Part shown: in pieces, positions 43,894 to 52,403 of the stretch | Numbering within the stretch: the stretch's first letter is position 1 | Layout: every line of letters begins with the position of its first letter | From: an uncultured Nocardioides sp. | GTDB taxonomy: Bacteria; Actinomycetota; Actinomycetes; Propionibacteriales; Nocardioidaceae | NCBI GenBank assembly: GCA_902805885.1 | Contig: CADCUM010000064.1 | Span: 1-64,000, forward strand | Length of the DNA: 64,000 nucleotides | Direction of reading: 5' to 3' | Notes under the pieces: generated by a model | Seen by the model: the letters and a program-made list of their open reading frames with translations, nothing else | Told to the model about the DNA's origin: nothing | The model's database searches: none | Translations under genes and position numbers: made by a program

Positions 43894-44579
43894 GCAGCGT
43901 CCTTGCGGAGGAGGGGCCGGACCACCGACCAGGCAGCGCTCACCAGCTCCTCGGGATCCGCGGTCCCGTCCAGCACCACGATCCGGGGATGCACCGGCAG
44001 CTCCGCGTCGTAGGCGTCCAGCTGCGCTCTCACCGCGGCCTCACCGATCATGTCCAGCGGCTTCCTCGCGTGCGCCACCTCTGCGGGTACGGCGAGGTAG
44101 AACGCGACGTCCGGCTCGGGCAGGAGAGCACGCACCAGGCGCTCTGCGAGAGCGACGTCGACACCGGCGTAGAAGACGCGCAACGTGACGAAGGCGTCGA
44201 GGACGTACCGGTCGCACACGACGACTCCCTCGGCTCGCCGCAGGGCGCTGGTGACGTGCCGGACGTACACCGCAGTGACCAGGAGGCACCACGCGTACCC
44301 GAGCGGCCCTCGACGGCTACGGGGTACGTCGCCGGTGCCGGCGCGGGTGATCGCCGGGGCTTCCGGTTGCCGGAGCAGCCGCTTGACCGCTCGGGCCGGT
44401 GCATCCAGCCAGCCCATGCCCATGCCGGGCCGGAACCAGACCACCTCCGATGCCGCGCCGGCGCGCTGGAGCTCCGACGTCAGCCCCGTGACCAAGGAGG
44501 ACTTGCCGGAGCCGTCGACACCGCTCACCGCGATGATGCACCGGGGACCGGTGCCACGCTCGGACGGACGACGCCTCAC
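43890..44579 (-). CDS. Thymidylate-kinase-like P-loop protein
   Basis: 229 residues from GTG 44579 (VRRRPSERGTGPRCIIAVSG). P-loop GVDGSGKSS at 20-28 and the TMPK-like DRYVLDAFVTLRVFY segment with the DRY/F motif; the C-terminus includes FYLAVPAEVAHARKP, typical of deoxynucleoside-monophosphate kinases. A TM-like stretch (GYAWCLLVTAVYVRHV) and its genomic context differ from the housekeeping Tmk, so it more likely phosphorylates a sugar, nucleotide or lipid precursor of the glycan. The frame is open to 44714, but that part is not protein-like. Its stop overlaps the convergent ATP-grasp gene. Confidence 0.75.
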   Translation of the reverse strand: MRRRPSERGTGPRCIIAVSGVDGSGKSSLVTGLTSELQRAGAASEVVWFRPGMGMGWLDAPARAVKRLLRQPEAPAITRAGTGDVPRSRRGPLGYAWCLLVTAVYVRHVTSALRRAEGVVVCDRYVLDAFVTLRVFYAGVDVALAERLVRALLPEPDVAFYLAVPAEVAHARKPLDMIGEAAVRAQLDAYDAELPVHPRIVVLDGTADPEELVSAAWSVVRPLLRKDAA

Positions 44580-44716
44580 GACCAGCGCCCCCGGGACGAG
44601 GAGAGTGCCACCACGGTTGCGACTGCCACTGCTGCAAGCCTCCTCGCTCGGACGCGCACGGGTGGCTCTGAGCTCGACGCCGAGCCAGTTCCGAGGTCCC
44701 CCCGTGGCTGTCAACC

Positions 44717-44722
44717 TAGACT
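44717..44722 (+). promoter_or_regulatory. Candidate -10 box for a leaderless Wzz-like gene
   Basis: TAGACT ends 6 nt before the ATG at 44729. With no ribosome binding site in the gap, the message may be leaderless. The -35 side is weak. Confidence 0.35.
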
Positions 44723-44728
44723 AAGCCC

Positions 44729-45973
44729 ATGAGCGACCTGGGAAGCACGGGCGACCGGGGCGGAAGCCCGCGCGAAGGCGACGCACTGGCGGTCTTGGGC
44801 TGGGGGTTGCGGCACTACTTCTGGATCATCGTGCTGTGCGTGTGCACGCTCGGCATCCTGTCGCCGATCCTGGTCGAGCGGACGCCTGCCACCTTCGAGG
44901 CGGAGGCGCAGGTCGGACCCGACGCGGCCCTGAACCTGCAGAACCTCGACCCGCTTCCCCGTCTGGGTGAGTCGCTCTTCCGCAACGGCAGGGTCGCCGA
45001 GTCGGTGCGGCAGTCCTACGATCCCCCGCTGTCGCCCACGGAGGAGGTGATCCCGCAACGCGTCCGCCTCGTCACGGCACAGGACAACGTGGTGCTGACG
45101 GTCGTGGGCACCGCGCCCGACGCGGAAGAGGCTGCCGGCCTGGCCAACGCGGCGGCCGAGACCCTGGCCGACGAGCTCACCCGCTACGAGAGCGCCGTCG
45201 GAGCGTTCGCCGTCCAGCGATCCGCCACGCCGCCGGGTGCACCCGTGCCGAGGATGGGTCGGACCTCGGCCGCGGGTCTCGGCGGTCTCGCCGGCCTCGT
45301 GGCCGGTCTCGGGATCGTCGGACTGCTCCTCGTGCGACGCAGGCCCGTGCTGAGCGCCGAAGGTGCGGAGGCGGCCACCGGGGCCCTGGTCCTCGGCCAG
45401 GTCTGGCTCGGCAGGACGTCCGCCGAGTCACGGGGGCTGCCCCAGCTGTGCCACACCATCGAGGCGTTCGGTTGCGAGGAGCTCCTGCTCGTCGGCAGTC
45501 GCCGGACCAGGACCCGCCGGCGCGAGCTGGTCACGCTGCTGACCGAGGTGTTGTCCGGCCGACGCGACGTCACGGCCGTCAACGGGCTCCCCCGCGACCG
45601 TTCAGGCCCGCGTCCGAAGGGACGCGTGTCCGGTGGGCGCGCTCCGATCTTCCTCGCCGAGGACGCCTCCCAGGCACAGGTCGTCGCCCGGTCCGACCGG
45701 TCGGTCGCTGTCCTGGTCGTGCCCCGCGGCATCAGTCGGGCGTCCCTGGCTCGCCAGGTCCAGCAACATCTCGACGGAGGAGCGGCCGGGATCCTCCTGG
45801 TGCGGGACGCGGCACGCCGCCGTCGCCTGCTGGACAGGGTGCGACCCGGCAACCGTGCGTCGAGCAAGGATCCCGCACCCGGTGGGCCGGTGGGCGGGCC
45901 GGCCACCACCGGCAACGGGTCGGGACCACGGACGGGTTCAGCGGAGCCGGAGCGAACGGGCGGTAGTCGCTAG
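44729..45973 (+). CDS. Wzz-like polysaccharide chain-length protein
   Basis: 414 residues. TM1 (about 31-48) and TM2 (about 182-204) flank an extracytoplasmic domain (about 49-180) containing FEAEAQVGPDAALNLQ, the PCP/Wzz topology that sets polymer length. The cytoplasmic C-terminal half (about 205-414) occupies the place of a BY-kinase but has no Walker A, and its tail is disordered and Pro/Gly/Arg-rich. It is therefore not a tyrosine autokinase. Convergent with the polymerase gene: the two stop codons share the palindrome CTAG (45970-45973). Confidence 0.75.
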   Translation: MSDLGSTGDRGGSPREGDALAVLGWGLRHYFWIIVLCVCTLGILSPILVERTPATFEAEAQVGPDAALNLQNLDPLPRLGESLFRNGRVAESVRQSYDPPLSPTEEVIPQRVRLVTAQDNVVLTVVGTAPDAEEAAGLANAAAETLADELTRYESAVGAFAVQRSATPPGAPVPRMGRTSAAGLGGLAGLVAGLGIVGLLLVRRRPVLSAEGAEAATGALVLGQVWLGRTSAESRGLPQLCHTIEAFGCEELLLVGSRRTRTRRRELVTLLTEVLSGRRDVTAVNGLPRDRSGPRPKGRVSGGRAPIFLAEDASQAQVVARSDRSVAVLVVPRGISRASLARQVQQHLDGGAAGILLVRDAARRRRLLDRVRPGNRASSKDPAPGGPVGGPATTGNGSGPRTGSAEPERTGGSR

Positions 45974-47316
45974 CGTTCTGGCCGCGGGGTCCTCGAGGAG
46001 GGGGAGGCGGTCGCGTGCCCGGCACGCAAGGATGGACGCCCGTGCTGGGCGGCGACGCCGTTCCGGTGCAACGCGATCAGGATGAACACCATCCAGAAGC
46101 ACTTGAACTCCAGGCTGGACAGGAAGAAGACGGCGAAGACCAGCCCCACGAGGGCGCTGAACGGTGGGCCTCGGACTTCTCGGGGCAGGCGCCAGCCGTC
46201 GACGAGGCCCCGGACCAGCGCCCAGGTCAGCAGCAGGAGCCCCAGGACCCCCAGCTCCACGACGGCCAGCAGCCAGACGTTGTGCGCCTGGTAGGCGCCC
46301 GTGGCGCCGGCCAGCACCTTCGCGCTCGGGACGGACGCCTGGGTCTCGGCGTAGACCTGCGAGAACGTCCCCCACCCCGAGCCGTACCAGCAGTGCTGGG
46401 GGCAGGCGGCAAGGCCCACGCTCCAGATCTCCAGGCGGCCCGACGACGAGGTCGCCGACTCGTAGTTCCGGGAGGCCACGCCGGCGGGCTGGTAGACCCA
46501 CACCGACAGCGCCACGACCACACCCACGGCAAGGACTCCCAGCATCCTCGCCCGCGCCTGCACCGGCCCGCTCCACGCCAGGGCGAGAACGACCAGTCCC
46601 GCAGCGATCGTGCCGGTGCGCGACCCCGTCATCAGGATGCCCCAGAAGACGAGCGCCGCCACGCCGAGGTGCAGCATCCGCGAGCCGGCGGCACGACCCC
46701 CCGGGGACGCCGACGCCCGGCTCAGCGCCAGCACGAAGGGCAACAGCAACGACACCGCCTCGATACCTGGGCCCAGCATGTCGTTGCCGAACCGGCCGCC
46801 CTCCACGATGCCGCTCCCCGGCTCGTCACCGGGGAAGCCGCCGAGGTAGAACAGCTGGTACAGCCCGTAGCAGACCACCAGCGCCCCACCCGTGAGCAGA
46901 CCGTTCTCCGTACGACGGACGGCAACGGCGTCGACCGGGCTGAGGGTCACGAGGACGTACACCAGGACGAGGCTCCCGAGCACGAACAGCCCGGTGACCG
47001 TGACCTGCAGGTCGACCGTCCACAGCATCGTCGCGCACGCGAGGCCGAGGAAGAGCAGCCACACGGCCGCCGTGGAAGACACTGTCGGGGCGACGGCTCG
47101 GTTGCGGGTGAACTGCAGCAGCAGCCCAGCGGACAGCAGCAGTCCGAGCATCGAGGACACCGACCCGAAGGGCGAGTTGCCCACCGACAACAGGCCGCCG
47201 AAGGGAATGACGGCGGCGAAGAGGGGCAGCGTGACCCGCAGGGGATCGCGCAGGCAGACCGCCACCAGGGCGAGGAGTCCCGGGGCCGCGACTGCAGCCC
47301 ACATCCACCATGTCAT
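45970..47316 (-). CDS. O-antigen ligase / Wzy-like polymerase membrane protein
   Basis: 448 residues, about 11-12 TM helices. The Wzy_C/WaaL signature region is GILMTGSRTGTIAAGLVVLAL followed by the large periplasmic loop with YGSGWGTFSQVYAETQ and AHNVWLLAVVELGVLGLL, where the His and the downstream Glu are conserved family features. It would polymerise undecaprenyl-linked repeat units outside the membrane. Its ATG overlaps the next gene's stop as ATGA, coupling it to the unknown secreted protein. C-terminal Ser/Arg-rich tail. Confidence 0.88.
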   Translation of the reverse strand: MTWWMWAAVAAPGLLALVAVCLRDPLRVTLPLFAAVIPFGGLLSVGNSPFGSVSSMLGLLLSAGLLLQFTRNRAVAPTVSSTAAVWLLFLGLACATMLWTVDLQVTVTGLFVLGSLVLVYVLVTLSPVDAVAVRRTENGLLTGGALVVCYGLYQLFYLGGFPGDEPGSGIVEGGRFGNDMLGPGIEAVSLLLPFVLALSRASASPGGRAAGSRMLHLGVAALVFWGILMTGSRTGTIAAGLVVLALAWSGPVQARARMLGVLAVGVVVALSVWVYQPAGVASRNYESATSSSGRLEIWSVGLAACPQHCWYGSGWGTFSQVYAETQASVPSAKVLAGATGAYQAHNVWLLAVVELGVLGLLLLTWALVRGLVDGWRLPREVRGPPFSALVGLVFAVFFLSSLEFKCFWMVFILIALHRNGVAAQHGRPSLRAGHATASPSSRTPRPER

Positions 47317-48347
47317 GACGGGTCGGTCTCGTCGACGGACGTCTCGTCGACGGCCATGACGTCCCAGTGGGTGGGCGAGAACGGCAGGTCGCACAACGCG
47401 TCAGCCGACACGTCCCACAGCTGTCCGCGGCCCTCCGTCGCCGTGTCCTCCAGCTTGAGGGCCGTGGTGCCGCCGGAGTCCCCGATGTAGGCGCCGTAAC
47501 GCTGGAGCGCCTCCGCGATGACCCGAGCCTCGGGATGGAGGTCCACCGCGTCGAGGTCGACGGACGGCTTGATCCTGAGGCGGACCCCTTGCGGCGGCAC
47601 AGCCGGGTCGTCGCCGGCGTAGTCACCGTCGGAGCCGACCATCGGGAAGACGTGGTCCCGCGACATCTCGGGTCCGACCGCGATCTTGAGGACGTGCCTG
47701 ATCTCGCCGTCCTCGACGTCCTCCCAGGCGGCGGCCATCGTCGCCCCGTTGTTGCCCCGGTGCGTCCCGCGGTTGCGGGGGTCGTCGGACCGCCCCGTCT
47801 CCACTCGCAACCCGTTGGACTCCAGGTAGGTGACCGTCGCCCCGTCGGCCGACCAGGAGTCGTCGCCGGCGTCGTAGGCCGCGTCCGTCAGCGCGACGAC
47901 GAAGCCCTGCTCGCGGTCGTAGACCGTCATGCTCCCGTCGCTGTTGGCCGCCGGGCGGGCTCCGCGAGGTATGCGGAGGCGGGCGAGCTCCGGGAGATCG
48001 ATGCTCTCGGGAACCTGCAGCTCGTACGTCGGGTCCGGGGGGCTCGCCCAGTAGATCGGGTGGCCCCAGGGGCTGTCCCCGGCACCCGCCAGTGTCAGGC
48101 AGCCCGGCCCGCTGCCTGGCGCGGTGCGCAGGTGGTCCAGGATCTCGGGTCCGAACGGGTGCAACGGGGCGTCGTCGGCCACAGGGGTGTTCCACCACGA
48201 GTCCGGGCTGAAGGCGCGGAAGCCCTCGGGTGGGGCGTCACGAGCAACGCGCGGCGGGCTGTCGTCGGTCGACTCCATGGCGCTGCCGACCAGCGCCAGG
48301 GCGAGGCAGGCCAGCGCCGTCGCCACGAGCAGGTGCCGAAGTCGCAT
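47313..48347 (-). CDS. Secreted protein of unknown family (homologue of the one at 50178)
   Basis: 344 residues. Signal peptide about 1-24 (MRLRHLLVATALACLALALVG). The mature part contains FSPDSWWNTPV, GDSPWGHPIYW, RGTHRGNNGATMAAAW, a histidine-containing core (IRHVLKIAVGPEMSRDHVFP) and the C-terminal motif ARVIAEALQRYGAYIGDSGG. These align in order with the Tat-exported protein at 50178. No catalytic family recognised; conserved His, Asp and Trp residues suggest an enzyme or glycan-binding protein. It is coupled to the polymerase gene downstream, so it probably acts on the exported polysaccharide. Start: ATG 48347, or GTG 48350 one codon earlier. Confidence 0.75.
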   Translation of the reverse strand: MRLRHLLVATALACLALALVGSAMESTDDSPPRVARDAPPEGFRAFSPDSWWNTPVADDAPLHPFGPEILDHLRTAPGSGPGCLTLAGAGDSPWGHPIYWASPPDPTYELQVPESIDLPELARLRIPRGARPAANSDGSMTVYDREQGFVVALTDAAYDAGDDSWSADGATVTYLESNGLRVETGRSDDPRNRGTHRGNNGATMAAAWEDVEDGEIRHVLKIAVGPEMSRDHVFPMVGSDGDYAGDDPAVPPQGVRLRIKPSVDLDAVDLHPEARVIAEALQRYGAYIGDSGGTTALKLEDTATEGRGQLWDVSADALCDLPFSPTHWDVMAVDETSVDETDPS

Positions 48348-48390
48348 CACGCCCCCCGTCGGAGTGCCGGCACGAGCCCGCCCGGGCCGG

Positions 48391-50019
48391 TCACCGTGCG
48401 TCTCGCTTCCCGAGAAGCGTACCCACGAGGGGGATGCGAGCGAGCTCGGGGAACGTGTCCACGAGCTGCAGCGCCTGCCGGCTTCCCAGCACGACGACGG
48501 CGGAGGTCACGACGACCGCAGCCGCTGCGAGCAGCAGCCCCGGATCCACCACGACCTGGAAGACCCACAACGCGACGGCGCACACGGTGATCGTCGCGTA
48601 GGCCCGTCGACACTTCTCGTCGATGAACCGGCTGTGGAGGTCACGCCGCATCCCCCACTGGTTCAGCACGTTCTGGCCGACGAGCGCGGCGCAGCTGGCC
48701 GCCGCCACCCCCACCGCTGCGAACGGTGGAGCCAGCAGCAGGCACAGGGCGATGTTGAGCAGCGCGGTGACGCAGTTGACCCCCACGACGTACCTCAGGC
48801 GTCCGCAGACCTGGAGCGCGTAGGCGTTGAAGCCCAGCATCACGTTGACGTAGTAGCCGACCGCCAGCCACGCGAGCACCGGCGCGGAGCCGGCGTAGCG
48901 CTCGCCGAAGAGCACATCGGTCGTCAGGGGAGCCAGCGGTCCCGTCAGGGCGAAGATCGGGAACGAGAACACGGCCACGAACGCGGCCGTGTGCCAGTAC
49001 GTGCGTCTCAGCCCGTCGATGTCGCCGCGGGCATGGAGCCTGGCGATGGCCGGCAGGAACAAGGTGGCGAACGACGCGGTGATCGCCGTGTTCAGCCGCG
49101 CTGCGCTGAACACCGCCCGGAAGTTCGCGACCTCCACCACGGAGTGGTACCACCCGAGGATCACGACCCCACCGACCGTCATCGACAGGAGGGCGAGCTC
49201 GCCGGTGATGAGGGGGAAGGAGAACTCGAACACGCTCCGGAACGGCACGATGATCTGACGGGGACGCAGCTCCTGGAGCAGTCCGCGTTCACGCAGGACC
49301 TTGACGAGCAGGCTGACGTAGAGCGCCACGCCGACGACGGCAGCGAGGACGTAGCCGATGGCGAGGAACTCGACACTCGCGCCCACCAGGATCAGGCACA
49401 GGACGACGACCAGCCGGAGTCCCGGACCGAGGAGGTGCTTCCTGAAGAAGATGGTCCGTGGCTTCGTGAACACCGCGAACAGTGACACGAACACCTGGTC
49501 GAGGGCCTCGAGCGGCGACAGCAGGATCAGGATGAGCACGAGGCGGACCGCCTCGTCGCTGTCGACGACCGACCCGATGAGCTGGTCGCTGAAGAGGAAG
49601 AGGGCCCCGATGCTCAGCACGCTGGTCACGAAGATGGTGCCGACCGCGAGGACCATGGCGCCGAACATCCGCGCGTAGTCGCGCTGCTCCTCGTAGGTCG
49701 CCATGAAGCGACTGAGGAGCCTGCCCTGTCCGAGGCTCAGCAGGATCCGCGCAGCAGCGGCGATGGCCAGTGCGTACGCGAACGCACCGAACTCGACCTT
49801 GGTGAGGGTGCGGACGATGAGGACCTGCGTGACGATGCCGAGGAGGAGAGCGATGACCCGTCCCAGGACCAGCAGCGCTGAACCGCGTACGTGGCCCCGA
49901 CTGTCGCTGACCTCCTGCTCACCCAGGACCTGATCGCCCTGACGGTCCCGGTCCGGCACGAGTTCGAGCTCCTTGTCCCCCGAGGCATCTGCCCAGCCTT
50001 CTCGGCCCAGCACGTCCAC
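48391..50019 (-). CDS. Polysaccharide flippase (Wzx/MATE-like)
   Basis: 542 residues from GTG 50019. About 14 TM helices starting RGSALLVLGRVIALLLGIVTQ, followed by TKVEFGAFAYALAIAAAARIL, the polysaccharide-synthesis-protein pattern. The N-terminal 42 residues are hydrophilic and acidic, which is unusual; a shorter start is possible. It flips undecaprenyl-linked repeat units across the membrane for the polymerase at 45970. It sits between the two homologous secreted-protein genes. Confidence 0.9.
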   Translation of the reverse strand: MDVLGREGWADASGDKELELVPDRDRQGDQVLGEQEVSDSRGHVRGSALLVLGRVIALLLGIVTQVLIVRTLTKVEFGAFAYALAIAAAARILLSLGQGRLLSRFMATYEEQRDYARMFGAMVLAVGTIFVTSVLSIGALFLFSDQLIGSVVDSDEAVRLVLILILLSPLEALDQVFVSLFAVFTKPRTIFFRKHLLGPGLRLVVVLCLILVGASVEFLAIGYVLAAVVGVALYVSLLVKVLRERGLLQELRPRQIIVPFRSVFEFSFPLITGELALLSMTVGGVVILGWYHSVVEVANFRAVFSAARLNTAITASFATLFLPAIARLHARGDIDGLRRTYWHTAAFVAVFSFPIFALTGPLAPLTTDVLFGERYAGSAPVLAWLAVGYYVNVMLGFNAYALQVCGRLRYVVGVNCVTALLNIALCLLLAPPFAAVGVAAASCAALVGQNVLNQWGMRRDLHSRFIDEKCRRAYATITVCAVALWVFQVVVDPGLLLAAAAVVVTSAVVVLGSRQALQLVDTFPELARIPLVGTLLGKRDAR

Positions 50020-50177
50020 GCCGAGTCGTGGAGATCATTGTCGCTGTCGGTCGCCGGCTGAGCGGAACATAGCAAGGTGCCCGTCCGGACTGTCCATCCC
50101 TGAGGGTGGCACGCCGTGGGTGCGAGGCCTCCGGGAGGAGCTCCCCGCCGTCGGGCGGCGACGAGGTACGGGAAGCG

Positions 50178-51233
50178 TCAGCGGTGCTGCAGCACGACGA
50201 AGTCGTCCCACCTCAGGTCTCGCAGGGAGTCCTGGTGCAGCAGACGGCCCCACACCGGGTGGTCCTCGGTCTCCTGCTCGGCCTTCAGGGCGGACGCCGT
50301 ACCGGCGTTGTCCCCGATGTAGCAACCTCGGACCTGGAGGGTCCTGGCGATGACGCGAGCGGCAGGCGAGAGCCGCCTGGTCGCCAGGTCGACGTCAGCC
50401 CGCACGGCCAGGCGCTGGCCCTCCGCTCCGAATCCGAGCTTGCCGGACTCGGCTCCGACCATCGGGTGCCGGGCACCGGCGGCGGAGCTCGTCTCCACCA
50501 GGAACAGGTGGAGCACGTGCCCGAGGTCGGTGTCGTGCTCGATGCCGTGGTCGACCAGGTCCCTGCGGATGACCATCGCGTCGGAGATCCGGCCACGGCT
50601 GGTGAAGTTCCGGGGCTCGTTGGACTTCTGGTTGCGGTGGTCCAGGCCGTTGGAGGCATGGCGGGTGACACCGGCGCTCCTGACGTCGAGCAGGCGGCGG
50701 CCGACGACGTCCACACCGGTGAGGAACACGGTGAACCCGGAGGCCACGTCCATCACGCACAACGGGGAGTCGGACGTGCCCGTGATGACGTCGGAGAGCC
50801 AGCGGGGCGCCCGGAAGCCCCGCGTCCGCAGCACCCGGTTGAGCGGGTTGGAGTTGTCCTCGATGTTGCGGACCCGCCACACCGGGTGCGCCGTGGTCCC
50901 GCGAGCCCACGGAGTTCCCCAGCGGTTGTCCCCCGTCCCGTTGATCTTGGGGTAGGGGACGCCTCGCTGCTCCGGGAAGCTCGCCATGAACTCGTGGAAC
51001 CGTCCCGTCGCCTCGACGTCGACCTTCGATCCGGTCACGCGGCTGCGGAAGTAGGACCTCGGCCCATAGGGAACGTACGGCGGTCGCTGCCGTGGTGCAG
51101 ACGCGCTGGAGGCGGCCGAGGCGGCACCGGCACCCGTCAGGGGTGCGACAGCGGCGGATCCCATCAGCAGCGTCCGCCTCGTCAGGGAGACCGGCGTCGG
51201 GGTGGGCTGGAAGTGTGGGTGGAAGACGGGCAT
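50178..51233 (-). CDS. Tat-exported protein of unknown family (homologue of the one at 47313)
   Basis: 351 residues. The N-terminus PVSLTRRTLLMGSAAVAPLTG is a twin-arginine signal, cleaved near ASA. Shared landmarks with the protein at 47313 are GDNRWGTPW, a central SGFTVFLTGVD strand, GHVLHLFLVET, HPMVG and ARVIARTLQVRGCYIGD. Tat export implies folding, perhaps with a cofactor, before secretion, unlike the Sec-type homologue. No known catalytic family recognised. It is divergent from a sulfotransferase gene. The start ATG is chosen because the Tat motif follows within 20 residues. Confidence 0.75.
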   Translation of the reverse strand: MPVFHPHFQPTPTPVSLTRRTLLMGSAAVAPLTGAGAASAASSASAPRQRPPYVPYGPRSYFRSRVTGSKVDVEATGRFHEFMASFPEQRGVPYPKINGTGDNRWGTPWARGTTAHPVWRVRNIEDNSNPLNRVLRTRGFRAPRWLSDVITGTSDSPLCVMDVASGFTVFLTGVDVVGRRLLDVRSAGVTRHASNGLDHRNQKSNEPRNFTSRGRISDAMVIRRDLVDHGIEHDTDLGHVLHLFLVETSSAAGARHPMVGAESGKLGFGAEGQRLAVRADVDLATRRLSPAARVIARTLQVRGCYIGDNAGTASALKAEQETEDHPVWGRLLHQDSLRDLRWDDFVVLQHR

Positions 51234-51396
51234 GCCTGTCCTGCTCGTGACTCGGGGGCGACGGATCAAGAGGCGCGGGGGGCGACCCGCAAGGAACGAG
51301 GGTATATGTTCGCACCAACCGTGACGCCTCCACCGGAGGCGGAGCCCCGCCTCGACGCCACGTCGCCGTTTCACGCGGACCACCGAGGAGCGATTG

Positions 51397-52365
51397 ATGA
51401 GCACGGATCGGCCGAGGTTGAAGGTCCTCTCCATGGTCGGCGCCGGGCGCAGCGGGACGACCGTCCTGGCGAGCATCCTCGGCGAGGTCGAGGGGGTCCT
51501 CAGCGCCGGTGAGCTCCGCTGGCTGTGGGAGCGCGGCGTGCTCGCCGGACGGCCGTGTGGCTGTGGGGCGCCCCCTGCCGAGTGCCCCCTGTGGGGGCCC
51601 GTCATCGAGCGAGCGGTCCAGGACCTCGGGGGCCGGGACGTCCGGGAGACCGCCCAGCGCATCGTCGCCGCCCAGCACGAGGTCGGTCGGAGGAAGAACC
51701 TGCCCAGGGTCCTCGCCAGCGCCGGTGGCCGACCCAGCGACTGGCCGGCCCTCCGCCTCGTCCAGCAGGCGACCGCAGCGGCCTGCGAGGCCCTGGTGCA
51801 CACGACCGGGATGCTGACGCTGGTCGACACCTCGAAGCGGCCGATCGACGCAGCGATCGTCGCCAGCGTGCCGGGCATCGACCACTACGTCCTCCACATC
51901 GTCCGGGACCCGCGCGCCGTGGCTCACTCCTGGAGCCGCGTGAAGACCTTCACCGCGGCGGGCTCGACGCGGACGATGGGCCGACTGGGAGCCAGGTCCA
52001 CGGCTCGGCGGTGGGTGACCAACGCACTGGCCGCCGAGCTGCTGCTGCGCCGTACCCCACCTGAGAGGTGGCTCCGGCTGCGCTACGAGGACTTCGCCGC
52101 CGAGCCACGCCCGCGCGTGGACGCCATCTTGTCGTTCCTGGGGCACGGCGGCCCGGCGCCGTTCCTCGATGACCAGACCGTCCTGCTCGGCCCCAACCAC
52201 ATCGTGTCCGGGAACCCCAACCGGTTCACGACCGGCGAGGTGACCATCCGGCCCGACGACGAGTGGCGGCGTCAGATGCCTGCGCCGAAGCAGCGCGGCG
52301 TCGCCCTGGCCGCGTTCCCGCTGATGGTGAGGTACGGCTACCTCGGGCGCCGGCCGCGCCGCTAA
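51397..52365 (+). CDS. Sulfotransferase family protein
   Basis: 322 residues. The PAPS-binding P-loop GAGRSGTTVLASIL is at 15-28, followed by a cysteine cluster (CGCGAPPAECPLW, about 53-65) seen in a bacterial sulfotransferase subgroup, and the 3'-phosphate-binding segment LHIVRDPRAVAHSWSR. KRPIDAA and LRLRYEDFAAEPR are further family motifs. It would transfer sulfate from PAPS to a hydroxyl of the glycan or a lipid. GAGGAG precedes the ATG at 51397. It is the only plus-strand gene in this half of the locus until 57481. Confidence 0.85.
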   Translation: MSTDRPRLKVLSMVGAGRSGTTVLASILGEVEGVLSAGELRWLWERGVLAGRPCGCGAPPAECPLWGPVIERAVQDLGGRDVRETAQRIVAAQHEVGRRKNLPRVLASAGGRPSDWPALRLVQQATAAACEALVHTTGMLTLVDTSKRPIDAAIVASVPGIDHYVLHIVRDPRAVAHSWSRVKTFTAAGSTRTMGRLGARSTARRWVTNALAAELLLRRTPPERWLRLRYEDFAAEPRPRVDAILSFLGHGGPAPFLDDQTVLLGPNHIVSGNPNRFTTGEVTIRPDDEWRRQMPAPKQRGVALAAFPLMVRYGYLGRRPRR

Positions 52366-52403
52366 GGCCGACACCCCTCGAGGTGCCCTGGCGACGGTCC
52401 TGC

